Assembly (NCBI RefSeq): GCF_003672135.1
Contig: NC_039513.1
Location: forward strand, 10,850,833-10,914,832
DNA: 64,000 nt
From: Ooceraea biroi
Lineage: Eukaryota > Arthropoda > Insecta > Hymenoptera > Formicidae
Direction of reading: 5' to 3'
Part shown: positions 38,324-49,570 of the stretch, piece after piece
Layout: the number at the start of each line of letters is the position of its first letter
Numbering within the stretch: the stretch's first letter is position 1
The notes under the pieces: generated by a model
Database searches by the model: none
What the model was told of the DNA's origin: nothing
The model's input: only the letters and a program-made list of their open reading frames with translations
Position numbers and translations under genes: made by a program

Positions 38324-40233
38324 TCAATATACAAATGCTTTGCTATCTTCTTCTAACTGATCAGACTGCTTCACGTCTTCCTGGTTCCTCATGGCAGCGG
38401 TGACCGTGTTCTTCATCAGCATCGCGAGCCTCATGGGGCCCACGCCGTCAGGTACCGGCGTGATGTGTCCGGCGACTTCCTTTACGTTGTCGTAATCCAC
38501 GTCACCCACCAGACGATACTTGCCATCGGCCGTCTTTACTCTGGTGATTCCCACGTCGATCACGCAAGCGCCGGGTTTTATCATCTCCTTGGTGATCACG
38601 CCGGGAACCCCGACGGCTACGACGACCAGATCCGCCAATTTCGTGAACTTTTCTAGCTCCGTGTAAGGTGTGCAAGGATGGCAGATATTCGTCATGTCGT
38701 GCGCGCCCGTTTCGCCTAAACGTAAAGCATACATGATTAGCTTGAAGAAGCTTGAATATTGAAGATGCAGTCGAAAAACAAAAATTGTAAATGAAGTATA
38801 TATAATTATTAATTATTAAAGTTCGGTAAAATTCATGTTATTCGATAGCAGTTACGCATTAAGATCTGGTAAAGTAGTGACAAAAATAGCCTATCAGAGA
38901 AGATAAGGCGTAACTTGTAGAAAAGGATAAAAGATTAAATTATGCAATAAAAATTATAGAAATTTAAAGAATGCTGCAGATAGTGACGAGACTTAAAAGA
39001 GATATGGAGTGCCGGAATATATAAATCCATTGACTAACTGCTGATAAGCGCGACGAAATTTCGTTACCCAATTGAGATAAGACCATCACCTTTGGCAACC
39101 GCGTGAAGCAATAGCGCGATAGGCAGTGCAACATGTGTACATCTACCCACGACCACGATTTTCTTGCCGACAGTCTCGATCTTGCTCCTGAGGACTAACT
39201 CTTTGACAGCCAGGGCGATGGCTGGCACGATACTGCTATTGTCCAGCGTCAGATTCCCGAGATTCTGCGGATGAAAACTTTCGACGTCTTTTTGGGGGGT
39301 TATCGCCTGACACACTTCTCTCTCGTTCATTCCCTTTGGCAATGGTAACTGAACCAGAACTCCATCGACCGAAGGATCCTTGTTCAGAATGTCGATTTGC
39401 TTGAGCAGCACCGCTTGCGATATGCTTTCTCCCAGATAGATGGTATAACTCTCGATTCCTAATTGTTAACAAGCACAATGTCCAAGTTAGCATGTTACTT
39501 TGAGGGTAGGAGCGCTTAAATCGAAGATGAGACACGAGGCTTACCTATCGCTTTCGCCGCTTCCATTTTCCCGCGAATGTAGGTCTTGCTAGACGGACGA
39601 TTGCCTACTAGTATTGCCACCAACTTTGGCCTCTTCTTTCCAGCACTTATGCACGTATACACGACAGCCTTCAATTCATCCTGAATCTCCTTTGCTACTT
39701 TCTTCCCGTCTATTATCACTGCTTCTTGCCTGTAACAATGCAGTTCGAAATTAAACATTTATACATATTGTTACGTATTATTATAGATGTGCGGGCCCCG
39801 CGTAATAATGTTTCGTCGTTGGTGCAACCGCCGTTTTTCGCCGCTTGTTTTTCGATTTTTTTTTCGCGGCAGCGAGCCGCGCGCCGAGCGATATCGGTAG
39901 TCGAGCTACCGATCAAGACGCACCGATTATAAAACTCGTGCCGTGTCCGTACAACATATAAAATAAAGATAATTAAACTAAAAGATACAGTGTCTTGCAC
40001 GCATCGCTCCTGTGATTACCGGCGGGCATACGCGTAGAGCTCAACGCTCGCAAGTTTCCAGCACACCACGTGGCGAAACATTCAGCAACACGTATAAAAA
40101 CCTAAAACAAAAAGAAATAGCAATTGCACATTCACCGAATCATCGACAAGTGCAGCTTCCTCGCGAATCTCGAGACAACGGAGAAGATGTTCTTCCAGGA
40201 GAACATGGCCTGCTGCTGCTCGTGCCGCTTCAT
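38324..40233 (-). CDS. Nmdmc: Mitochondrial methylenetetrahydrofolate dehydrogenase/cyclohydrolase
   Basis: MTHFD2-type bifunctional enzyme that converts 5,10-methylene-THF to 10-formyl-THF in mitochondrial one-carbon metabolism. Exons are 40233-40136, 39729-39545, 39458-39090 and 38715-38324, giving 347 residues. Exon 1 was found by phase matching and encodes a basic amphipathic leader (FSWKNIFSVVSRFARKLHL), typical of mitochondrial import. An in-frame stop lies just upstream of ATG 40233; Met10 at 40206 is an alternative start. Family signatures: YIRGKMEAAKAIG with the catalytic lysine, VDGVLVQLPLP, KDVESFHPQNLG, VVVGRCTHVALPIALLLH and ITPVPDGVGPM near the end. GRCTHVALP departs from the usual GRSKNVGMP at three positions in the nucleotide-binding loop, which could affect cofactor preference. 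The donor of exon 3 is AAAG/GTGATG, because the downstream GGGTAAC breaks phase. Confidence 0.92.
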
Positions 40234-40300
40234 CGGAATCGCTCAGTGTTCTGAAGCACGTGGTAGCGTGTGCCGTGGTCAAATGAGAGGCCCCGGACAC

Positions 40301-40403
40301 GGTAGGCAACAGGAACAGGGAATAACCAATCGCGTTACACGATTTGAGTACGGATGACCAAATCGAGCAACGCGATTGGCTATTCCCTGTTCCTGTTGCC
40401 TCC
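40301..40403. repeat. Long near-perfect hairpin upstream of Nmdmc
   Basis: Bases 40301-40347 pair with 40358-40403. About 43 of 47 positions match, around a loop of about 10 bases. The arms contain GGCAACAGGAACAGGGAATA and its complement, plus an inner CGATTTG/CAAATCG pair. It sits 70-170 bases upstream of the Nmdmc start codon, in its promoter or 5' leader. It could be a small MITE, a recent inverted duplication or a hairpin RNA source. The stem is longer and more perfect than an ordinary animal miRNA precursor. Confidence 0.7.
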
Positions 40404-41354
40404 CATTGTGTCTCCAGCTTAATAGGCTTAAGCTTTTATGTAAAAACTGTAAGTTCATTGGCTACACATTTCTCGGAACTTTGACACAGGCCTTTAAGGA
40501 GAAAAACGGAACGAGCCAATATGCGCTCATGTGATGCGCTGTCGTCCATGCGGTCTATGCGTGAAACGGAACGCACCCTCGGTCAAATTCCCTAGCGCGC
40601 GCTCGCGAAACGGCGTGAAGTTTTGAAACCGCGAAATGCACTGAAATAGAAATAATCAAGAGCTAATAAATTCTGCAAGCATTTTATTAATCTAATTAGA
40701 TTTAGATAAGCCCACTAATTACAGAGTCTAAGGGTTTCTCGTAAAAATCGCGTTTATTAAAAGCTATTTAAATTACTTAAGTACATGTAGTGCGAATTTA
40801 ATAACTTACTGACCTAATTAATACATTTCTGTCAAGTATATATACTGGGTCCAAAGCTATATAAAAACAAAAAGTTATTGCTATATAAAAATAAACTCGA
40901 ATAACGTTATCGTTTGCAGTTAGAAACGGACAAAATTACGCGGTGCGTAATCTAACCTTTTTAATTTCTACATACTTTGCTCTCGCCATTTAGGATACGC
41001 TGATCCTTGCATTATCACACGACAGATCAGATGCACTGGAATCGAATATAAAAACACGATTGCACTTGGTGATTCCCTCATATGTACAATGTAACAATCT
41101 CTTCATTGCATCTTATGATATAAAAAGCTTGTACCACCAAGTTTTCTCAAAACAATCTATCAAAGTTTTTGATATACAAATCTTGACATTATACTCAAAC
41201 TCACTGACACTAATGCTTAGTGTCAGTTAAACTATTTCTTTTTCTTTAATGTAAGCTCTCGTAAGAATCGACAACTTAATTAGGATTTTCAATGAGAAAA
41301 TTTACTCATAAAATTGCATAATCGAGGAAATCGTTATAATATTTTCTACTATTA
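40404..41354. other. Spacer between Nmdmc and the UDP-sugar transporter
   Basis: About 0.95 kb, AT-rich, holding the Nmdmc promoter side and the 3' untranslated region of the minus-strand transporter. No coding exon or RNA gene is recognised. Confidence 0.6.
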
Positions 41355-42646
41355 TCAAACTTTCTCGGCGGACGTATGTTTATCCAGGCTCACAACTTTC
41401 GGCTGGTGGCCGTATAGGAAAATCGAACAAATCACGAGGAACGCACCCAGAGCGAACTGGAACGACGGATGAAAGTCGAACAGATAAATGGAAGCTATGC
41501 AGGAGATGATGATAGCCAGGGAAGTGGCGAAGCCTTTCAGTATATTGTCCGCATACTTGACCACCATGGCTACGATCAGCCCGCCGCCCGCTTGCAGGAC
41601 CACCAGGTAAACGATGAACCAATCGTAACCGAAGAAGAAGCCCTGCTTGCGGATGACGTCGCCGTCGTTCAGGAAACACGTACCCAAGCCAAACGGTATG
41701 GACAGCACACTCAGTTGCACATTTCGCATCCACACGGATATGTCCGAGCCCTTGAGTATCTTCTCGAAGTAGATGCCCGCGAATCCGGACAGGAAACACG
41801 CGCTCAAAGCGGCGGAGAAACCTAACCAGTGACTCTGCTCGACGCCCGAAGGTAGTATCGTTTTTACGCTTTGCGCCAGCTGCACCAGAACCACTCCGAT
41901 TACCAGGAGCACTAACGCGCCCCACTGGGTGCTGCGCAGGGACCTGTGCAGTATTGTCACCGCGAAGAAGGCCGTGGTTAAAATTTTCAACTGATACGTC
42001 ACCTGGAAATACGAACAATCATCAGTACAGCTGTACAGTGACCATGTATTTTTCATCTTGATGGATGTGTCTCACTTGATGTGTAGCTGCATCCAGATTA
42101 GAAGCGGAAACATAGAGCAAATTGTTCTGTATGATGTACAAGAGAGATGGCACGCAGACTTTCAAGGTATCGATGGGTTGCTTCACGATTGTCGTGTGTA
42201 GAGTTCTATAAAATTTCTCAAAACCTCCCTCCTCGACGAACACTAGCACCAGGCAAGTGAAAAGTTTAACTACTTCAGCCATCACAACAGCTAATGGAAA
42301 AGAATGAGCACAGAAGTAATACTTTAATTGTATTGTAAGAATTGTTGTAGGTACAGAGCGCGCAGTGTCGTTGACAGTTACCAGTGGAAGAGAGAAACAT
42401 GTCCCCTGCTCTGGTCCTTGAATATCGCATACTAAGGCCAACCATAGCATTTTGAAGCGTCAGAGTAACCAAACTCACGTACTTCAGTGTTTGTACAGTC
42501 CCTGGAAGAAAGTTTTGAAGACGATGGCATTAACATCAGAGAGAATCATGAACAAGCTTTATATAATTATTTAATACTTTATATAAGCTTTATATAATTA
42601 GCTTTATTTAATATTTTAATACTATACTTTGCGACATTTTGTTCAT
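41355..42646 (-). CDS. SLC35A-type UDP-galactose/UDP-GlcNAc transporter of the Golgi
   Basis: Nucleotide-sugar antiporter with about ten membrane helices that imports UDP-sugars into the Golgi in exchange for UMP. Well-supported exons are 42501-42382, 42290-42076 and 42002-41355. A 19-base first exon at 42646-42628 (MNKMSQ, donor GTATAG) is proposed because it is in phase and gives a short cytosolic N-terminus, for 333 residues in total. Signatures: LKYVSLVTLTLQNA, MRYSRTRAGDMFLSSTAVVMAEVVKL, LLYIIQNNLLYVSASNLDAATHQVTYQLKIL (described in part), SGFAGIYFEKILK and KYADNILKGFATSL. SNLDAATHQV resembles SLC35A3, while the end (ASIYLFDFHPSFQFALGAFL) resembles SLC35A2, so the exact substrate is left open. 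It is divergent from ZMAT2, with about 950 bases between the start codons. Confidence 0.9.
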
Positions 42647-43593
42647 GTTTATCACTGGTTTCTGTCAGCCTTTATGAAATAACTAGTGAATGTTTATCCA
42701 CAAGCTACATTTTTCCTGAAATGTGAGAAACATAAAGTAATTGTCACGCTGATATCTCAACATTTTCAAACCATACACGAACAATCAAGCTTTCCAAAAA
42801 GCGATAGATAAAACCAAAGATAAATACGACATATTACTCGGAGTATAAATTCGTTTATTTTTGAAATACAAAATTCATTTGTAAAACTCTAAAGAAATGC
42901 CATAGAACGATACCTTTTGATAACAAGAAGTAAAAGCAAAGCAGTCAGAGATCAAACGATACTTTGCAACATGTCACACGCAGACAGAACATCATCATCA
43001 TCTCCACACGCGTGATGACATTATAAGAGAAGAAATTTGCACTTATTCATTTATTTATTTATATCACATATCTACTCCGATATTTACATCGTGACAGTTA
43101 AATAAACGAATTTATGCGACAATTTAAGAAATTATAAAGTGTGGAGAGAAATATTAGCGAAGAATGTTAAAAGCGTCAGCGCATCGGACAAAGCGACCGA
43201 TTAATTGCAAAATAACGTTTACTATGAGGAAACACCTTTAACGAAATACTTTTGTACACGTTGAACATTCATACTGCACAGGACTGCCTAGTTATTTTCC
43301 TTCCGACATCATCATCGATTGGACTTGATTGGCCTTGTTCTTGTTACTTTCCATTCATGAGTAATTAGATGGAAGGACTGACAAGAGTGATACTACTAAT
43401 AAAATTGTCTTATTCCATAATATATATAATAAATAATACTTTCTTGTCGTTGAGTTGTACTACTTCCTTTAACAAGCAGAGACAGCGCTCGTGCTTTCAA
43501 CGGATTCTTCTGGAACTAGTTTGACTAGAAAGCGAAAAGCTGAAGAGAAGTGTTGCAGAGATATTTTATTATTTTGACAAATATTATCTCAAC
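42647..43593. other. Divergent intergenic region between the transporter and ZMAT2
   Basis: AT-rich region of about 950 bases between two start codons that point away from each other, so it should contain both promoters. I see no clear TATA box and no coding exon. The exact transcription starts cannot be placed. Confidence 0.6.
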
Positions 43594-44718
43594 ATGTCTG
43601 CGGTAATCATTTGTATTTTCACAATTATATAATTTTGAGCATCAAGAATAATCTCTCTCTCTCTCCCCAGTCTTCATAAAATTCGAAGTCTAATGCATCT
43701 CGAGAGAGAGAAAGACCTAACCTATATATTTTGTTATTAAAATATTTAATGATTGATTTTGATGTATAGTGCATAGAAATTAATTCGATAAATACATTTT
43801 ATTAATTATTTTATTAGCTTTGATATCAAACTGCATGATAGTTTCGAAATATTCGTCGAAATATCTTATTTACTTACAAGTTGTATTTTTTTCTGTTAGA
43901 CATTTTTTGTATTTCTAATGCTGTTTTCTAGCGACCCGATGATCACCGAAGAAAATGGAATCGGGAGGAGTATGAAAGGATCGCGTTGCAAAGACTTCAA
44001 GATGAGATCGCGGAAGAAGAATTGGGAATTCCCAAGCAGCCAGCGGTCAAACGAGAATTGCTGAAACAGAGAGATTACAAGGTAGACCTAGAATCTAAAC
44101 TGGGAAAGAGTGTGGTCATCAACAAGAATACTCCGTCGTCTCAAACTGGAGGGTACTATTGCAATGTCTGTGACTGCGTGGTCAAAGATTCTATCAATTT
44201 CTTGGATCATATCAATGGAACAAAACGTAAGTACAATATTTCTGGGATTGCAATAAAATTGAAATATTTTATCCTCTTATCTATTTTTTTTTTAAATTTT
44301 TTCATTCTACTTATGAAAGATTCTATTTGCAAGTGCAGATCAACGTAATCTGGGCATGTCCATGAAGGTAGAGCGATCTACATTGGATCAAGTTAAGGCA
44401 AGATTCACTCAAAACAAGAAAAAACTCGAAGAGAAGAAGAAGGATTACGACTTGGAGCAAAGAGTAAAAGAATTGAAGGAAGAGGTTTGTATTCATCTTT
44501 GAGATCACGCTCGAGATTATTATTGCAATACTAATAAAGTAATTTATTAACATAATTGTTTTTATTGTTTGCAGGAAGAGAAGATTAAAGAATACAGAAA
44601 GGAAAAGCGGAAAGATAAGAAGAGAAAGATCGAAGAGTTGGCCGAGGACGATGCGGGACCGTCTGACGAAATGGCTGCGGTTATGGGATTCTCCGGCTTT
44701 GGCTCGAAAACGAAGTGA
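43594..44718 (+). CDS. ZMAT2: ZMAT2 zinc-finger spliceosomal protein
   Basis: Homologue of human ZMAT2 (yeast Snu23), a component of the spliceosomal B complex in the nucleus. Exons are 43594-43602, 43932-44226, 44339-44484 and 44575-44718, giving 197 residues against 199 in human. The first coding exon is only nine bases (Met-Ser-Ala) but is fixed by phase and by the family start MSARPDDHRRKW. Conserved blocks: KRELLKQRDYKVDLESKLGK, the U1-type C2H2 finger GGYYCNVCDCVVKDSINFLD with HINGTKHQRNLGMSM, and the C-terminal DEMAAVMGFSGFGS. A Lys/Glu-rich helix lies between the finger and the C-terminus. No defects are seen. Confidence 0.95.
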
Positions 44719-45116
44719 CAAACCGTGTCGAATAAATGTTCGTGAACAGGTTTCGCAATCTTCGATGCGAATGGTATTTCCCCGGGAAAGATGATGAATA
44801 CGATTGGAAGACAAGTGGAAACAGCTTTTAACTCCAACCGGTGGAATTTATGGAGATGATTCGCGAATGAGCACATTTATCAATGTTATTTTCACTTTTT
44901 CCAAACTTCCGCGTTGGTTTGAGAGAGAACGCTCCATCCGACCAATGTGAGCGTAACAAAATCTCAGATGTAAATTATTTTAATATATTCGCGAGGCAAA
45001 TTGCATAATGTTATCTCCGTGTGAGCTCTCCTTCACGAAAGTACGAGACTTAAGCATGCAACTTTAGCATATAATTGACGCGAAAGAAAAATCTGTGTAC
45101 ACTTTACGCGCGCAGA

Positions 45117-45122
45117 AATAAA
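45117..45122 (+). terminator. Candidate poly(A) signal for ZMAT2
   Basis: AATAAA about 400 bases after the stop codon. An earlier AATAAA at 44731-44736 lies only 13 bases after the stop, so it would leave an unusually short 3' end. Which is used cannot be told from sequence. Confidence 0.35.
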
Positions 45123-46903
45123 ACTTGTAAATTGATCCAAACAAAATTATTAATTTTTCTGATCCCATTCCCGTAGCGCTATTTAGACATTATCGTGTGC
45201 GTTAATAAATTCTCTTCGATTTCACAATTTGTGGAAAATGATATGTAATCATATTATGAGATGAGAAAAAGAAGAATAATTGCACGTCATGTTATTCATC
45301 AATATTCGTTAGCAGCATTCGCAGTTTCCCGATTAGCATAAATCGCGCGTGCGAATATGCTATTCTTCATGTATCAAACCAAGATCGCCAGGAAGAGGTA
45401 AGTTCTGCTACCGTTAAGTCAAGACTATCAACTATGCATTACAGGCCTGTAATGCAAAGCATCCACCGCACATCGGAGGCCCGCGGGAAGCATAAGGACC
45501 ACTTACAAGTCCACGGAACAGGAGCGACGACTCTTTCTCGTCTCTCTCAGGCACGTCCGACTCTTTTTCATGCTCTCTCTTCGCTCTGAAGAGAGACCCG
45601 CGAAGAAAAGAGGCGGGAGAGCCGAGATTTCCACGACTCCCACTCCGTGGAAGATCAGCAGGATCTCTCCTCCTACAGCGGGGACCCACCGGCCGGGGGC
45701 CAGACTCCGGGGTCGAAACAGCGGCGCAGTGCTGGTCGACGTACCGCTCAATGTGGCTCTCCTCTCTCGATGCAGCCAGCAGCTGTCGGCCGGTCATTCG
45801 AAAGTCCGCGGAAGCCGCGCGTGTTGGAGTCGCCCAGGCTGTGTCTCAGTCGCTCGCACGTGATCGCAAAGTAACGTGACGCCGCCGCACGTGCTGAATA
45901 CCTTGTTCATCTCGTTCCGACCTTCTCGTGCAACGACCGGCGACGGGCGCATCCTGCGACTCTTATCTTATTGTATGTCGATTTCACAGACTCTGGATAA
46001 ATGAAAATTTCGAAACGCAGAAACACGTGAAACGGTATATTTTAGAAATTTTAGTTTTCGGAATAAATCAAGTGCTCGATCGTTTTTCGGGAGAAAAAGC
46101 AATTTGACTGAAGAAGAAGAAGATTCGTTGGAGTGCGTGGCAAGGATATTCTTGGAATAAACATCCGTTAGTGATAGTGATTGGTGACGGTGTTGGAAAC
46201 GGTATCTGCACAGAAAGAATAAATGAGGAAGAAATAGTACTTTACCTTGGTGAAGTTGAAGAGACACACCGCGAGGAGGGTGAAATTAATTTTTGAGAGA
46301 AAAGACGAGCTCGTTGTTGCTTTCTATTCGGGATAGAAATTGGAACCGAACGTTTCATTGAAGAACTTTCATATCGAGAGTCGTGGCTCGCTTGAAAGAA
46401 GCAATCCCTCAAGAATGCCATCTGTTCTGAAAAGAAGTAAGAACCAATCATTTCGGCAAGAGTGATCATTCAGAAAACAGAACAACAAGGACAAATGACA
46501 AATCAGTGTTCCAAAAAGTTACCTTCCAGTTAAGTTAAAGTTAAAAAAACTTAAAGATATTGCAACAAGGACACTTCAGCAAACTGATTGATTATCTTCT
46601 GACAAGTTTTGACAATAAGTCATCTCAAGGTCCCACAAATAAGTTCAGCGTAAGACTTTACGGAAGACCATCGACTGATACATCACTGTTCCGCTAATTG
46701 CAATCAATTAATTAGCAGCGCCGGCTAATGCATCCTTGCGGAGGACAGACAGCCACGATGATTCTATCGAACTCGGCACGGAACTCGACGGATTGATGGG
46801 CACCGTCAGTGGTTTTACGAGCATCTCAATCACGGTTCGCGATCACCGCAGCGCGGCATCCGTTTCAAGTTGAAGAGCGAGACGTCACCCGAGAACGACG
46901 ACG
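45123..46903. other. Non-coding stretch upstream of the large + strand gene
   Basis: It contains a GC-rich island at about 45430-45960 with overlapping frames on both strands and no recognisable protein. It is the most promoter-like stretch before the short first exon at 46904, so it may be a promoter or 5' untranslated exon of that gene. Confidence 0.4.
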
Positions 46904-46955
46904 ATGTCGCGAACTTTGCAGCCGATCGAGGAATCCAACCCCGGCAAGTCATCGG
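46904..46955 (+). CDS. Short alternative first coding exon (1a) of an unidentified large gene
   Basis: ATG opens a 17-codon exon (SRTLQPIEESNPGKSS after Met) that ends with one base of a split codon at a GGTAAG donor. Phase 1 matches the acceptor at 63486, where G plus CG gives Ala. The product start is hydrophilic, with no signal peptide. The same downstream exon can also be joined from the long exon at 52214-53267, so this looks like one of two promoters. Function unknown. The exon is short and the call depends on phase logic. Confidence 0.45.
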
Positions 46956-48647
46956 GTAAGACTTCATTTCACGATCATTTCTCGATTAATTCGTTATGAG
47001 AACTCGCTCTGCCTTAGCAGAAGGAGTCATCATCTATATTGTATTGAAAACTGCTGCGTTAAAAAAGAATATCTTTATTAAGGGAGCAAAGAATCCGTCC
47101 GTAAATCGAATTCGTCGTAAAATTAGATCCCATTGTTTAATAATCGAACAAAAATCAGAAGAAATAAAATTATTACCGAGATTGAAACAATCAGAATTAA
47201 AAAAAAGAATCATGGACTTTCCTCTTACTTCTTGCGGGATGTGATTTTCAGCGCTTGAAATACTTAATGTTTCTTCTTCTCTCCCTGTAAGATGATTTTG
47301 ATAAAGCTCTCGATACGTTCTCTTCATCCGCAGAGACGGCCGCTTTCCCTTTTCTTCTCCACGGAAGTGAAAAGGATCGGACACGCACCGTGTTGTTATC
47401 CGTTACACGGAGGCTGGCCACGGCTCTTGTTTCCAACTCTTGTTTTCGAGACAGCCCGCGATCGCTCGTGCGTGATCGAACGTGGATTCGACAAGATCAT
47501 CCGCGAGTGTTCAACGTCAATGCGAATTTCTATCACGTTGACACTCACGTCTCGATCGATGAGACACTGGAAAGTCGCGCGCGAGCCGTGAAAGCACATA
47601 GAAAATGAAATTTGATAATAATGCCACTTTTTCCACCCGTCTCTCTTATGCAAATAATTAACGCTTGACGCTTCATTGCGCCGTAGCATAGCGTGGCAAA
47701 CATCGGCGTGATTAATTAAATCCTGCAATATTCCAAGCTTCAATCCGTTGTGGCGCGATTAATCATTGAATTTCTTCTCGGTAAGATGTAACAGATCTTG
47801 ACACCTATTAGCTACGAATCGCCATCTACTTTCACAATTAATGCCGGTTGGACGTGCAAGTTCGCGCTCGGTGTTCTCGGTAATGTATTTACCATCCCGA
47901 CAGCTGGAAGAAGCTAACGGCTGTTGAGAAGATGATCCAATTGTCCCTCTCTTTCTCTCTCTTATGTCAAAATGTTCCGACTCATTAACAGTAGAACCCT
48001 TCATACTAGATACAAAAACTTAAAGAGTTAATTTTGCGTTCAATTTTAAGACGACAACTTAAACCGAAGCTTCGATGGCTCACTTTGCGTGCATAATGTG
48101 GATCTCTTGTATGATTACGCTGACGAGAGCAATTATGTAGTTGCTCAATGCCAGAAATATGAAGATGATACGTTATCCGCTTCAAAGGAGCATCTCGCTG
48201 GCGATAATTATATGGGGAAGTTCAACCGTGCGAGCTGCGTTGAGTAAAGCAACGTCAGCTGAGCTAATACGATGCCATGAAGGCACATCAAGGATTTTGA
48301 ATTATGTCCAAATATTTCCTTTAAATAATTGAAAACAATTATTTCGACTGATTCCATTTCCTTATATAATACATGCCAAAAGTATTTATTTCTACATAAA
48401 TATATGTTGTAATAGAAATGAAAATTTTATTCTTATTTTAATAGATTTTATTAATTATAGTAAACTCAGTGTCTCGCTCGTTAGAATGCACGCTTCACGA
48501 AGTTTACTCTCACAGACTTCACTCTCAAGTTCAACTTCACGGTGAGCCTATCAAGGTATTAAAATTAGATATATTATTAAGATACTTAGAGTATCTTAAT
48601 AAGATGCATTCAGCTATGGACGAAGTATTGCGATCAACGTAAGTTGT
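46956..48647 (+). other. Intron sequence of the large + strand gene
   Basis: About 1.7 kb between exon 1a and the nested minus-strand gene. No supportable exon is visible. Near its end, at 48574-48602, is a 13-bp-stem hairpin, listed separately. Confidence 0.4.
48574..48602. repeat. Perfect 13-bp-stem hairpin
   Basis: TTATTAAGATACT, a TAG loop, then AGTATCTTAATAA. It lies 46 bases past the stop codon of the nested minus-strand gene, so it would sit in that gene's 3' untranslated region. Confidence 0.6.
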
Positions 48648-49570
48648 TCATACGAGAGGAAAATTCGTGGTGATGTTACGGAGAACATCTTCGACTTCTT
48701 GCTGAGTCCAGTTCCTCACAGGCTCGTAGACAATGCCCAGCCTCGTGCTGTTCACGAAGTTCCCGTCGACGGACACCATTTCTCTCTTCACGCTCTGCAG
48801 GAAAACGGCGAAAACGTCCGTCTCGCCGTTTTTTGTCATGTAACGAACCCGGACCATCGTGCTCCCGTAACCGCCTTCCACCACGCTCACATGGCCTTTT
48901 TGATAGACGGCCGCGGCGATCACGCAGTTGATAAGCTTGCCCGGCTGAGCCGCGTAGTACATTTCCGCCCGGGTGCTCACCGAGAAGTAACTGTTGTGGC
49001 TGTCCAGCTGGATGAGCCTCGACGTTGCCTCATCATCGGTGAACATATCGCCCTGCATCAGCCACGTGACTCTGCGCAGAGAGAAGTTCACGTTTCCCAA
49101 GAGACCTTCCTCTCTTGGGAAACGAAGAAGTGTCGAAGAGAATTTTGCATTTCTCGAATCCGCGAAATCGCGGACTGTTAGATCGGATTAATGATCCAAG
49201 AGCGCAGACTGTATTGTAATAAAAAAAAAGAAAAAGAAATAAGCCTACTCTTTAGCAGATCTACTGAAAATTTTGATAGTTCGATAAGATCCTAATTTTG
49301 TCTGGATTTCTTGGCGGAAGCGTGATTAGATCTACGAGCATTCCATGAAAGTGAAATATGAATGTTACGGTTGATGGTCCCGATAAGAGATGCAGATAAT
49401 AAAAAATTGCTGATCACTCGGATGCGATGTCTTTCAGAGAGATCCTCGCGTTCTGATATCCACACAGGGAGACGAGACGTTTCTCAGCGCAGACATTGTA
49501 CTCACGGCTCACTCAGCGCAGGTTTCGAAACGCAATAGAAGATCAAACCTAGGAGATAGGCGCGCATCAT
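48648..49570 (-). CDS. Small secreted MBF2-like protein nested in an intron
   Basis: Two exons, 49570-49506 and 49113-48648, give 176 residues. The first exon is almost entirely a signal peptide (MMRAYLLGLIFYCVSKPALS). The mature part contains CVIAAAVYQKGHVSVVEGG followed by YGSTMVRVRYMTKNGE and a hydrophobic FAVFLQ strand. This resembles the Gly-Gly-x-Gly core of the MBF2/salivary-secreted-peptide family, which is widespread in insects, secreted and of uncertain role. Several NxS/T sites are present. The splice phases agree (donor CC/GTGAGT, acceptor CCCAAG). The gene lies on the opposite strand inside the predicted first intron of the large + strand gene. The family call is from pattern memory and is moderate; the two-exon secreted structure is firmer. 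Confidence 0.6.

Noticed and set aside
39716..40000. 94-codon frame as the N-terminus of Nmdmc
   Set aside because: It is out of frame with the conserved exon. The leader at 40233-40136 is in phase and has mitochondrial-targeting character.
45432..45874. GC-rich frames of 75-121 codons on both strands
   Set aside because: Three frames are open together; the Arg/Pro/Ser-rich composition fits a CpG-rich promoter or untranslated exon.
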